A DNA stretch of 37,461 nt from a marine group bacterium Sva0996 bin134 (lineage in GTDB: Bacteria > Actinomycetota > Acidimicrobiia > Acidimicrobiales > Bin134): contig MPNQ01000031.1 of assembly GCA_002239105.1 (NCBI GenBank), positions 1 through 37,461 of the forward strand, read 5' to 3'. The translations under genes were made by a program, and so were the position numbers. The notes below the pieces were generated by a model. That model did no database searches. It was not told the origin of the DNA and saw only the letters and a list, made by a program, of their open reading frames with translations. Position 1 is the first letter of the stretch, and each line of letters opens with the position of its first letter. Of the stretch, positions 15,625-24,174 are shown piece after piece.

Positions 15625-16440
15625 GTGAAGTTCGGTTTCCCCTTCATCTCGCTGCACCCGGGGGCATGGGTCGAGGTGGCCCAGGCCGCCGACGAAGCCG
15701 GTTTCGAGTCGTGCTGGATTGCCGACCACCTGGTGTTCCCCATGGAGATGGAGGGCTCGCTGGGCGACGTCGACCACCCCAATGTCCCGCCTACCGTGCC
15801 GGTATACGACGCCCCGGCCTACCTGTCGTATCTGGCCGGGCTGACCACCCGCATCAACCTCGGGGTGTACGTGTATCTGGCCGGGTTGCGCCATCCGTTC
15901 ACCACGGCCCGGGCCTTCGCCACCTTGGACCACGTCAGCAACGGAAGGGCCCTCGTCGGTATGGGGGCGGGATGGCTGCGCAACGAGTGGACCGCTGCCG
16001 GGATGGATCCCCGAACCCGGGGTCGTCGCCTCGACGAGGCCTTAGACGTGTGCGTGAGGCTCTGGACCGAGCCGGAGGTGGAGCACCGCGGCGAGTTCTA
16101 CGAATTCGAACCGGTGGCCTTCGAGCCCAAGCCGGTGCAAAGGCCCCATCCCCCGATTCTGGTGGGCGGGCTGTCGGATGCCGCGCTGCGACGGGCGGTC
16201 CGCTTCCAGGGTTGGATGGGAATGAGCGACACCTTTGAATCGGTCCGGTCGGCGGCCGACCGCCTTGCCGAGTTGGGTGCGCCCGACATTGAGATCACGG
16301 CCCAAGGAAGGTGCGAGACGCTTGATGACTTGCGCCGGTGGGAGGACGCCGGCGCCCACCGACTGGTGGTCACTCCCTGGGAGAGCACCAGCAAGGCGGT
16401 TGACTCGCTTCGGCGGTTCGCGGAGCGGTTTATCGCCTGA
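15625..16440 (+). CDS. Luciferase-like (LLM class) oxidoreductase
   Basis: This 271-residue TIM-barrel flavin-dependent enzyme, probably F420-linked as usual in actinobacteria, starts at GTG 15625 (VKFGFPFISLHPGAW) after GGAGG. Family marks are AADEAGFESCWIADHLVFP, TTRINLGVYVYLAGLRHPF, ATLDHVSNGRALVGMGAGWL, RGRRLDEALDVCVRLWTEP and HPPILVGGLSDAALRRA. These match the bacterial luciferase family PF00296 across its whole length. The physiological substrate cannot be read from sequence. It shares a 27-base divergent promoter region with the methyltransferase to its left. Confidence 0.88.
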   Translation: MKFGFPFISLHPGAWVEVAQAADEAGFESCWIADHLVFPMEMEGSLGDVDHPNVPPTVPVYDAPAYLSYLAGLTTRINLGVYVYLAGLRHPFTTARAFATLDHVSNGRALVGMGAGWLRNEWTAAGMDPRTRGRRLDEALDVCVRLWTEPEVEHRGEFYEFEPVAFEPKPVQRPHPPILVGGLSDAALRRAVRFQGWMGMSDTFESVRSAADRLAELGAPDIEITAQGRCETLDDLRRWEDAGAHRLVVTPWESTSKAVDSLRRFAERFIA

Positions 16441-16526
16441 CCGCCCCGATTGGAAATGTGCCAAAAAACCCAGTGGAGGGCGTAGAATGGCATTTCTGCG
16501 CATACAACGTCTGACTAGGGATTGCC

Positions 16527-16799
16527 ATGGGTCGAGGATCAGAGAGTTTTCAAAAGAGACAGCGAGAGAAGAACAAGCGCGAGAGGGCTGCGGCCAAGCA
16601 GGCCCGTCGCCACGGCAAGCTAGAAGGCCCATTTGAGGAAGAAGTTGAGGCTCCTTCTTCAAACGGAAAGTCAGAAGCCGAGCTGTACGAGGATTTCCGC
16701 CTCCTGAGCGAGAAGTTCCAGTCCGGGGGAATGGACGAGGAGGCCTACGAGCAGCGCCGAGCCGAGATCTTCGAGCAACTCGGCCTCGAGGTTCACTGA
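16527..16799 (+). CDS. Small SHOCT-like protein
   Basis: This 90-residue protein has a very basic N-terminus (SFQKRQREKNKRERAAAKQA), an acidic linker and a C-terminal segment LLSEKFQSGGMDEEAYEQRR, which resembles the SHOCT short C-terminal helix domain (a conserved L...G.I..eEf...K pattern). ATG 16527 is preceded by AGGGATTGCC. The basic end may bind nucleic acid. It has no operon partner: the next gene is convergent. The function is unknown and the SHOCT resemblance is by eye. Confidence 0.65.
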   Translation: MGRGSESFQKRQREKNKRERAAAKQARRHGKLEGPFEEEVEAPSSNGKSEAELYEDFRLLSEKFQSGGMDEEAYEQRRAEIFEQLGLEVH

Positions 16800-16808
16800 C
16801 CTAGCTGC

Positions 16809-17864
16809 TCAGCCCCCCGCGCCGCTGAGAATCGGGCGGCTGGTGGGCATGCCCAACATGCACGACAGCCCCGCTGACTGAAGCCCGCCCGCGCCGCCGG
16901 CCACCAGGATCACGAAGTAGTCGGGCGACGGGACTATCGGTACCCGGTCGTTCTCCATGTTCACGCCCAGCTTCTCAAGCACGTCTCGGGTGGGCTGGCG
17001 GCGGTACGGCGGGTAGAAGTCCAGCGGCACCCGAGCCTCGGCGAAGAGATGCTCCCGCAGCGCCTGTTTGGTGGGCAACAGGCTGGCCACCATCTCGGCG
17101 ATGACCGGGCTCAACACCAGCACGGTCGGGAAGGGGTTGGGGGCATCATGGCCCCCGCACGGCCCGCTGATGGCCAGCCCGCGGGTCACGTGGTGCAGCA
17201 CCTGTTCGGGCTCGTGGTGCATGTCGGTGATGGGCCACATCCCGTTGACGGCCAGCACCGTCACCACATCTTCGTCGGCATCGAATCCCATGTCGGTGTG
17301 GTAGGGCGGCCACGGGGAGGCCTCTTCGTTCTCGGCCATGCACAGAGAGGTTGCTTTGCCGGGCCAGCCCAGCGGCGCCTTGTCCACCTCACCGGGGGTG
17401 GCCCCGCCAACGTTCACCAGGGCCAGCCGCAGGGCTCGGCCTACGGTGGCATTGGCGTGCGATCCCGGCCCGAAGCACCCCGCGCCGTAGTTGAATCCCA
17501 ACTGGTTGCGGATCGGGCCGTTGACCACCAGCATCGGCCCCACCGGGTTGGTGGTGGTCTGTACCCCATGGGCGTTCATCTGCGGATCGCAGAAGGCGTC
17601 GATGGCGGCAATGAGCACCGGCATCACCTCCGGCGAGCATCCGGCCATCACCGCGTTGACCGCGATCTTCTCCACGGTGGCGGGCGCATTCAGCGGAGGG
17701 ACGTCGCTCACCACATGCTCAGCGGGCAGCCCCGAGGCCGCGACCGCGGCGGCGACCCGCTCGGGGGTGGGGGGAACGATGGGCAGCCCATCGGTCATGC
17801 CCCGTTCCCGCAGGTAGGCCTCTACTTGGTCGGGGCCGCCTTCGATGGCGACGCTCTGGGTCAT
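16809..17864 (-). CDS. Conserved partner of the UGSC selenoprotein
   Basis: This 351-residue protein starts at ATG 17864, overlapping the stop of the selenoprotein gene by ATGA, so the two are co-translated. Conserved-looking segments are RERGMTDGLPIVPPTPERV (near the N-terminus), NAVMAGCSPEVMPVLIAAI, TTTNPVGPMLVVNGPIRNQ, YGAGCFGPGSHANATVGRAL and a Gly-rich tail VAGGAGGLQSAG. It has no signal peptide and no membrane segment. Cysteines in AGCSPE and GAGCFGPG are candidates for redox or metal chemistry. I recognise it only as a conserved hypothetical that sits next to UGSC proteins; the tight coupling suggests one complex or pathway. Confidence 0.72.
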   Translation of the reverse strand: MTQSVAIEGGPDQVEAYLRERGMTDGLPIVPPTPERVAAAVAASGLPAEHVVSDVPPLNAPATVEKIAVNAVMAGCSPEVMPVLIAAIDAFCDPQMNAHGVQTTTNPVGPMLVVNGPIRNQLGFNYGAGCFGPGSHANATVGRALRLALVNVGGATPGEVDKAPLGWPGKATSLCMAENEEASPWPPYHTDMGFDADEDVVTVLAVNGMWPITDMHHEPEQVLHHVTRGLAISGPCGGHDAPNPFPTVLVLSPVIAEMVASLLPTKQALREHLFAEARVPLDFYPPYRRQPTRDVLEKLGVNMENDRVPIVPSPDYFVILVAGGAGGLQSAGLSCMLGMPTSRPILSGAGG

Positions 17865-18400
17865 GTGACCAAGGCGTCCACGATCTCGTCGAGGCGAGAA
17901 GCAATGTCGGCTCGGATGTCGGCCTCCGGCCACTCGTCGTAGCCCGACGGCAACACGACCAGGGGCTGATTGTCCACCCGCAGGCCCCGGGCGGTGGCCT
18001 CGGCCAGGCCCCGGAACTGCTCGGTCACCAGGCCCACCGCCGGAGTACCCATGCTCTCCAGGGTGCTGCTGGCGTGGATACACCACGCCGTGCACGAGCC
18101 TCAATTGCCCAGCCCGCTGATCACCGCGTCGACTTCGGCGTGGAATGCCTCCATCTCCTGCTGGTACTGCTCGGGGTCGGCGCCGTGCATGGGGCCGCTG
18201 GCCCGAACCACCACCCCGGCTGCCCCGGCCCGGTCCACCAGCTGTCGGGACAATTCGTCGGCCATGATGGCCATGGACCGCCACATGTCGTTGTCGATGA
18301 TGCCCACTACCGCGCCAGCCAGCGAGTCCTTGCGGATGGCCAGCGGCTGAGCGGGCTCTGTCACCTCGCCGGTGGGCAACAAGATGGTGGTGGTTTCCAT
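17861..18400 (-). CDS. UGSC-family selenoprotein (in-frame TGA)
   Basis: The 99-codon frame from ATG 18400 (METTTILLPTGEVTEP, preceded by GAGGAG) stops at TGA 18103-18101. The same frame continues for 79 more codons to 17861. Around the TGA the peptide reads SGLGN-U-GSCTAWCIHASST, exactly the Sec-Gly-Ser-Cys motif that names the UGSC family of (seleno)proteins. Downstream sequence (MGTPAVGLVTEQFRGLAEAT, DNQPLVVLPSGYDE) is clearly coding. Eleven bases after the TGA is a perfect 7-bp hairpin, a candidate SECIS. The full product is 179 residues with Sec at 100. The Sec-Cys spacing suggests a redox or covalent active site. It is followed by the ATGA-coupled partner gene. Confidence 0.85.
18071..18089 (-). 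promoter_or_regulatory. Candidate bacterial SECIS hairpin
   Basis: On the coding strand GGCGTGG-TGTAT-CCACGCC forms a 7-bp stem with a 5-base loop, starting 12 bases after the TGA codon. Bacterial SECIS apical loops lie in this range and carry G/U in the loop. Function is inferred from position and from the UGSC motif. Confidence 0.55.
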
Positions 18401-18479
18401 GGAAGCTCCTCGCGGAAAACTCCGGGCGACTCTGGCGAGCCCTTCCGATTCACCCTACCCCGTGTCGTAGTGTGTCGCG

Positions 18480-19472
18480 ATGCGCACAACGACGCTGCCT
18501 CGGCCGCCGGTCATCATGCAGCAGGCGTTGGAGGACTCCAACGTGCTGCTCGGCATTCTGGAACGGCAGTCTCCTCATCCGCTGACGCTGGCCGGTGAAG
18601 AGTTCGTGGAGAGCCGAGCCGCCCTGCGGGCCGGGGCCAAGACCGGCGATGTACCCCCGTTCGTCGATGTGGTGAACGGCGAGCCCCGGGTGCCGCCGGT
18701 GTTCCGTACCACTTGGGGCGCAGTGCACGACGCCGTGAAGGGTGCGGACACCATCGTCAACAACCCCCTGTTCATCGAAGCCGCAAAACAGCTCTACGCC
18801 GCCGAAGTGGTCCGCCCGTACTTCACCTACGTGAACATCAACGCTCCCAGCGGCCAATACGCCCGCCACACCGACATTCCCGCCTTTCGGGGGGTGGGCC
18901 GCGACCAATATCCCACTTGGCTGCTCAATTGCATGATGCACTCGGGGTGTTTCGACCGCTGGCGGGTACAGATAGCCACCGCGGTGTGCTGGTACTACGA
19001 GGGCGCCGGAGGAGAGTTCACCTACTGGCCCGAGGGCTGGGACGGCAACATGGTCACAGTTGACCCGCCGTGGAACTACGGCGTGATGGGCGACAACGAC
19101 TACATGCCCCATCGGGTGGAGAAAATCGGAGCCGAGGCCGACTACGCCAAATACGGCTTCGATGCCACCATCACGCTGACCCCCGATCGGCAGTGGGTGA
19201 TTGAAGAGCCTGGCCACGAGCCGGTTCGACATCCCTTCAATGAAGTGCGGGTTTCGCTTTCTTGGAAGGCCTTCGTGTTCGCCGATGCCGACGAGGCCGA
19301 TGTGTACGACCATCGGCTGGACGACCTCGACGAGGCGACCTTGATCGCCACACTGGCCGAAGACTGTGCCCAGCGAGGTGTGATCGTGCCCGACGGGCCC
19401 GACGCGCTCGCTCGCCCCGAATTCGGCGAGCGAGTAAGGGACACTTACTTGTCACCTGAACTACGATTCTGA
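18480..19472 (+). CDS. Conserved hypothetical, possible Fe(II)/2-oxoglutarate oxygenase
   Basis: This soluble 330-residue protein starts at ATG 18480. A possible iron-binding facial triad is H130-x-D132 (YARHTDIPAFRG) with H211 (NDYMPHRVEK), and EVRVSLSWKAFV further on could supply the arginine that holds 2-oxoglutarate. The aromatic-rich stretch CWYYEGAGGEFTYWPEGWDG between them fits a cupin-like barrel. Without a search I cannot confirm the family. It diverges from the selenoprotein operon across 79 bases, so co-regulation is plausible. Confidence 0.7.
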   Translation: MRTTTLPRPPVIMQQALEDSNVLLGILERQSPHPLTLAGEEFVESRAALRAGAKTGDVPPFVDVVNGEPRVPPVFRTTWGAVHDAVKGADTIVNNPLFIEAAKQLYAAEVVRPYFTYVNINAPSGQYARHTDIPAFRGVGRDQYPTWLLNCMMHSGCFDRWRVQIATAVCWYYEGAGGEFTYWPEGWDGNMVTVDPPWNYGVMGDNDYMPHRVEKIGAEADYAKYGFDATITLTPDRQWVIEEPGHEPVRHPFNEVRVSLSWKAFVFADADEADVYDHRLDDLDEATLIATLAEDCAQRGVIVPDGPDALARPEFGERVRDTYLSPELRF

Positions 19473-19497
19473 CCGCTTTTGTCGAGAGGATTGTTAC

Positions 19498-21303
19498 GTG
19501 ACTAGTTCCTCATGGGGCCGCATTGGCCTGCGTCGTTGACTGGCTGTTGTTTTCGCGGTAGCGCTGGCTGCCACCGCCTGCGGAGGGGGAGGCGACAGCG
19601 ACAGCGGCGATGACCCCGACGGTGTGGTGGCCGAAGCCACTCCGGCGGCGACAGAAGGCGCTCCCGATAGCGAAGACGGCACGGCGGCCAGCGAGGACGA
19701 TCCCGTAAGCGATGAGGAGCCCGCCGGTGCCGATGAGGGCTCTGCTGCTCCTACCGCGGCGCCGACGACGCCGGACGAAGAAGCACCGCCTGCCGTAGAC
19801 GATTCGATCTATGGCGGCACCCTGGTGTTCGCATTGGAGTCGGAGACCACGGGGGGATGGAACCCGATCACCACTTCCGCCGCGACGTCGGGCCATATCG
19901 TGTTGCGGCAGCTTTACGACCCACTGATCATCGAGGGGGCTGACGGTGAGCCCATTCCATTCCTGCTGGAGAGCTTCTCGGCCAATGAGGACTACGACGA
20001 GTGGACGTTCACGCTGCGCCCTGGCATCACCTTCCATGATGGCCTGCCGGCGAACTCGGCTGCCCTGGTCCGCCATTTGGAGGAATTGGGCAATGCCACC
20101 TTGTCGCGGCTGGCCATCGAAGAAGCCCAGATACAGAGCTTCGAGGCCGTCGACGACTTGACCGTGAAGGTCACCCTGGGAAGAACATTCGTCGATTTCC
20201 CCCTGGGCTTCACCAGCGCAGGCGGTTTTTTGGGTTCGCCGGCCATGTACGACCTCGGCACCGACAGCGCCCGCAACCCGATTGGCACAGGCCCGTTCAT
20301 GCTGGACGAGTGGGTTGAGCATGAAGTGACCCGCCTGGTGCGCAATCCGAACTACTGGCGCAACGATGCAGCAGGCCGGCAGCTTCCCTACCTCGACGCC
20401 ATCGAGTTCCGCCCCTTCGAAGACGATGAGGCTCGGTACAACACCCTTCGGGCCGGCGATGTGGATGCCAGTGTCGACAACGGGGGAAGGAGGATCGAGG
20501 AGTACAACGAGGACTTCAAGGCCTTCTGGCAGGATGGACCATTCTCGGCCACCACTTCTGTGCTGATGAACACCTCCAAGCCCCCGTTCGACAGTGTGGA
20601 GATTCGCAGGGCGCTGGCCCAGTGCACCGACCGCCAGACTCTCAATACCGTGCTTTGGGACGGGCAGCCTCCAGCCACCGGCCCGTTCTCGCCGGGAACG
20701 CCCGGCTATCTGGAGGACTCCGGATTTCCCGACTACGACCCTGATGCCGGTCGGGCTGTATTCGAGCGGTTGGGCGCGCCCAGCTTCGACATAACCACCA
20801 CAGTCACCACATTGGACCTACTGCAAGCCGAACTGCTCGTCCAGATGTGGGGTGAGTGCGGGTTGGATGTGGGCATCAACCAGATGCTCCAGACCGAGGC
20901 GGTTACCACCGCCGTATTCGGCAACTTCTTCGTGTTTGTGGCCGTCAACCACAGCGGGTACAGCCTGCCGATGGAGCGGTTCTGGTGGCATAGCGCCTAC
21001 AGCCCGCCATCGCCGGTTCCGGCCATCAACTTCGGGCGCGTGGTCGACGCTCGGATCGACGCCGCGCTGGACGAGTCCATCACCACCGATGACGAGGATC
21101 GACAGCGGGAGCTGGCCGAGGAGGTCAACCGGGCGTTTGCCGAGGGCGTATACAACATTTGGCTCTACCACTCGCGGTGGTTGATTGCCGCTCACGACTA
21201 CGTGAACGGGATTGACAACATCACGATCCCCGACGGGGGAGAGCACCCCAAAGTATTCCTAGGCCGGGTCTTTTTGGCCGAGACTTGGTTGGACGAGAGG
21301 TAG
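19498..21303 (+). CDS. ABC solute-binding lipoprotein 1, TGA in signal peptide
   Basis: This is a family-5 (peptide/nickel type) extracellular binding protein. Conserved pieces are YGGTLVFALESET, YDEWTFTLRPGITFHDGLP, NPIGTGPFMLDEWV and a C-terminal NIWLYHSRWLIAAHDYV. The natural start is GTG 19498 after GAGAGGA, giving VTSSSWGRIGLRR, then TGA (19537-19539), then LAVVFAVALAATACGGG, a lipoprotein signal ending in a Cys. The paralogue downstream has Trp at the matching place (RWRWLALLCALALVASACGGG), so TGG has apparently become TGA. A start at GTG 19624 would make a protein without export signal. The gene is therefore inactive, read through, or affected by a sequence error. The mature part is otherwise intact. 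Confidence 0.8.
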
Positions 21304-21365
21304 AAAGCGCATCTCCGCTTGCTGGGGTAGTTTGGTGACAACTATCGACATGGGGGGAACGTGTC

Positions 21366-23177
21366 ATGGCTGAACTCTGGCGGGTTTCAAAACAAGCGCG
21401 ATGGCGGTGGCTGGCTCTGCTTTGCGCACTGGCGCTAGTGGCCTCAGCCTGCGGCGGTGGGAATGACGATGACGATGCCGGAGGCGGCGTAGCGGCTGAA
21501 GCCACTGCCGCCCCCGAGACGCCCTCGGGCGATGACGGCGACGAAGCCCCCGCCCCGAGTGGTGACGGCGAGGATGATGCCCAACCCAGCGCCGACGAAA
21601 GCGGCGATCAAGATGAGGGTGCATCAGAGGACACCTCAGCCCCGGAGCCCGAAGCCACCGAAGCCCCCGAAGCTGCCTTAGAGCCCCAGTACGGCGGCAC
21701 ACTGGTATTCGGATTGGAGGCGGAGACCACTAACGGGCTGAATCCCGTCAACGCCCAGGCCGCGGTGTCGGGCCATATCCTGTTCCGCTCGCTGTATGAC
21801 ACGCTGACCATTGAAAGTGTCGACGGGGAGATCCTGCCCTATCTGCTGGAGAGCTTCAGCTCCAACGACGACTTCACCGAGTGGATCTTCACCATGCGCC
21901 CGGGAATCGTCTTCCACGACGGAACCCCGGCCGACGCAGCGGCATTGAAGCGCCACCTCGAAGAGATGGCGCTGGGGACGCTAACCGGCATCTTCATGGG
22001 CGATATTGAGATCAACAGCATCGACGTGATGGACGATGGCCTGAGCGTGCAGCTAAACCTGGCCCGGCCCCGGGCCTCGCTTCCCGCACACTTCACCACA
22101 CACCTCGGCTACTTCGGGGCCCCGTCGATGTACGACCTGGGCGCGGAAGGCGCCGCCCGCAACCCCATCGGCACCGGCCCGTTCATGCTGGATGAGTGGA
22201 TTCCCAACGAGGTCACCCGCATGGTGCCCAACCCGAACTACTGGCGTACCGATGCCGAGGGCCGTCAGCTTCCCTACCTGGACGCCATCGAGTTCCGACC
22301 CATTCCCGACACCGATGGTCGGTTCGCAGCCCTCAAGTCGGGAGACCTCGATGCCAGCAGCGTGAACACCGGCCTCAGAGTTGACGAGTACAACGAGGAG
22401 TTCAAGACATTTTGGCAGGAGGACAAATACGCCGAGACCACCTACATGTTGCTGAACAACTCCAGGCCTCCATACGACAGTGCGGAGTTCCGCCGGGCAC
22501 TGGCCCAGTGCACCGATCGCCAAACGTTCAACACCATTCGCTGGGATGGGCAAGTGCCATCGACTGGCCCGTTCTCGCCGGGAACTCCCGGCTACTTGGA
22601 GGACTCTGGATTCCCGGCCTATGACCCTGATGCCGGGAGTGCCACCATTTCTCGACTAGGAGTGAACGATGTGGAGATCGGAACCACAATCGATCCGGCC
22701 AACCTCCTCAACGTCGAGCTGATTGCCGCCATGTGGAGCGACTGCGGGCTGGACGTCTCCATCACCCAGGTAGACCAGGCGGAATTCATCACCAACGCCG
22801 TCTTCGGGCTGTTCACCGCATTCTTGTGGCGCCAGCATCCGAGTTTTGACATTGCCGGAGAGCGGATCTGGTGGCACAGCAAGTTCGGCCAAGGGATCGC
22901 CCTGAACTTCGGCCGCATCAACAACCCCCGCATCGACGCGGCCCTAGATGAATCCAGGGACACCAATGAACCAGAACGGCGACGGGAGTTGGCCGAGGAG
23001 ATCAACCGGGCGTTCGCCGACGAGGCCAACTACATCTGGTTCTACCACTCCAACTGGCTGGTGGCCACCCACGACAACGTTCACGGCATCGATGCCCTGA
23101 CCTTGCCCGAGGGGGGTGAACACGTCAAGGTCATGGAAGGCCGGACCTTCTTGGCCGAGACTTGGATCGAGCAGTAG
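21366..23177 (+). CDS. ABC solute-binding lipoprotein 2 (peptide type)
   Basis: This 603-residue family-5 binding protein has an intact lipoprotein signal RWRWLALLCALALVASAC (lipobox VASAC) and then an acidic, Ser/Pro/Glu-rich tether of about 85 residues. The binding domain opens YGGTLVFGLEAETTNGLNP and contains PGIVFHDGTPADAAALKRHL, NPIGTGPFMLDEWIPNEV and the C-terminal IWFYHSNWLVATHDNV. It is closely related to the preceding gene along its whole length, so they are a tandem duplication. It should capture a peptide or similar ligand outside the membrane and hand it to the two permeases that follow. Confidence 0.92.
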   Translation: MAELWRVSKQARWRWLALLCALALVASACGGGNDDDDAGGGVAAEATAAPETPSGDDGDEAPAPSGDGEDDAQPSADESGDQDEGASEDTSAPEPEATEAPEAALEPQYGGTLVFGLEAETTNGLNPVNAQAAVSGHILFRSLYDTLTIESVDGEILPYLLESFSSNDDFTEWIFTMRPGIVFHDGTPADAAALKRHLEEMALGTLTGIFMGDIEINSIDVMDDGLSVQLNLARPRASLPAHFTTHLGYFGAPSMYDLGAEGAARNPIGTGPFMLDEWIPNEVTRMVPNPNYWRTDAEGRQLPYLDAIEFRPIPDTDGRFAALKSGDLDASSVNTGLRVDEYNEEFKTFWQEDKYAETTYMLLNNSRPPYDSAEFRRALAQCTDRQTFNTIRWDGQVPSTGPFSPGTPGYLEDSGFPAYDPDAGSATISRLGVNDVEIGTTIDPANLLNVELIAAMWSDCGLDVSITQVDQAEFITNAVFGLFTAFLWRQHPSFDIAGERIWWHSKFGQGIALNFGRINNPRIDAALDESRDTNEPERRRELAEEINRAFADEANYIWFYHSNWLVATHDNVHGIDALTLPEGGEHVKVMEGRTFLAETWIEQ

Positions 23178-23229
23178 CCAGCGGTTTCAGGCACGGAGGG
23201 CATAACTAGAAAGGGGGCAAGAGAAGCCA

Positions 23230-24174
23230 GTGCTCCGGTTTACAGGTTTGCGCTTGGCCCAGTTGGCTGTGGTCGTGCTGGTGGTCACGCTGCTGTTCTA
23301 TTGGATGCTGAACCTGCTCCCCGGCAACCCCTGTGTGGCGGCGTTCGGAGGAGCCGCCACCGAAGAGCAGATTGCCGAATGCGAGCGGGACCGCAACTTG
23401 GGCGACCCGGTGATCGTGCAGTGGGCGAAGTGGGGTGGCGACGTGCTCACCGGCGACTTCGGAAAGTCGTACCTCACCGGGCGCTCTTTCGGGGAGGCCA
23501 TCTCCAACGCGCTGCCCCGAACCCTGCTGCTGCTGGGCTATTCCCAGGTCCTGGCCTTGGGCTTTGCCATCCCCCTGGGTTTGTGGACCGGTTACAAGAA
23601 AGACAGCGTGGCCGACAAGATCGTCAGCGGCGGCGCGTTCGCTCTGCTTTCGTCTCCAGTGTTCGTGGTTGGTTTGGTACTCATCCTGGTGTTCGCGGTG
23701 AAGCTGGACTGGTTCAGTCTGAGCGGATACGAGCCGATATCCGAGGGACTGGTCCCCCATTTGAAGGTGATGGTCCTTCCCTCAGTGACGCTGGCGACCG
23801 GGCTGCTGCCCATCTATCTCAGGCTGTTGCGGACCGATGTGATCGGCACTCTGCAAGAGGACTTTGTCGGTACTGCCCGGGCCAAGGGCCTGCCGGTCCG
23901 CCGTGTGCTCACCCGCCATGTGCTGCGCCCGTCGAGTTTCACACTGTTGACGATCTTCGGCATCCAGGCGGCGCAGGCAGTCAATGGCGCCATAGTGGTG
24001 GAGTTCCTCTTCGACCTCGACGGGGTCGGATCGCTGCTGGTGAGCTGGGTGTCCGCCCGTGAGTTCCTACTGGTCCAGACCTTGGTGGCGCTTATCGCCG
24101 CGGTGTTCGTAACCGTCACCACGCTGGTAGATCTCCTCTACTCCGTGCTCGACCCCAGGGTGCGTCGAAAATGA
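23230..24174 (+). CDS. ABC transporter permease, DppB type
   Basis: This 314-residue inner-membrane permease starts at GTG 23230, 52 bases after the binding protein. The N-terminal membrane segment LAVVVLVVTLLFYWMLNLLPG, the GDFGKSYLTGRSF loop and about six membrane spans match the BPD_transp_1 family. The EAA-type loop is DFVGTARAKGLPVRRVLTRH, which contacts the ATPase. The end of the gene overlaps the start of the DppC-type gene by ATGA. Together they form the membrane channel of a dipeptide/oligopeptide-type importer. Confidence 0.92.
   Translation: MLRFTGLRLAQLAVVVLVVTLLFYWMLNLLPGNPCVAAFGGAATEEQIAECERDRNLGDPVIVQWAKWGGDVLTGDFGKSYLTGRSFGEAISNALPRTLLLLGYSQVLALGFAIPLGLWTGYKKDSVADKIVSGGAFALLSSPVFVVGLVLILVFAVKLDWFSLSGYEPISEGLVPHLKVMVLPSVTLATGLLPIYLRLLRTDVIGTLQEDFVGTARAKGLPVRRVLTRHVLRPSSFTLLTIFGIQAAQAVNGAIVVEFLFDLDGVGSLLVSWVSAREFLLVQTLVALIAAVFVTVTTLVDLLYSVLDPRVRRK

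Noticed and set aside
19537..19539. TGA in the binding-protein leader as a second selenocysteine codon
   Set aside because: It falls in a hydrophobic signal sequence at a Trp position of the paralogue, without UGSC-like context or a convincing SECIS hairpin.
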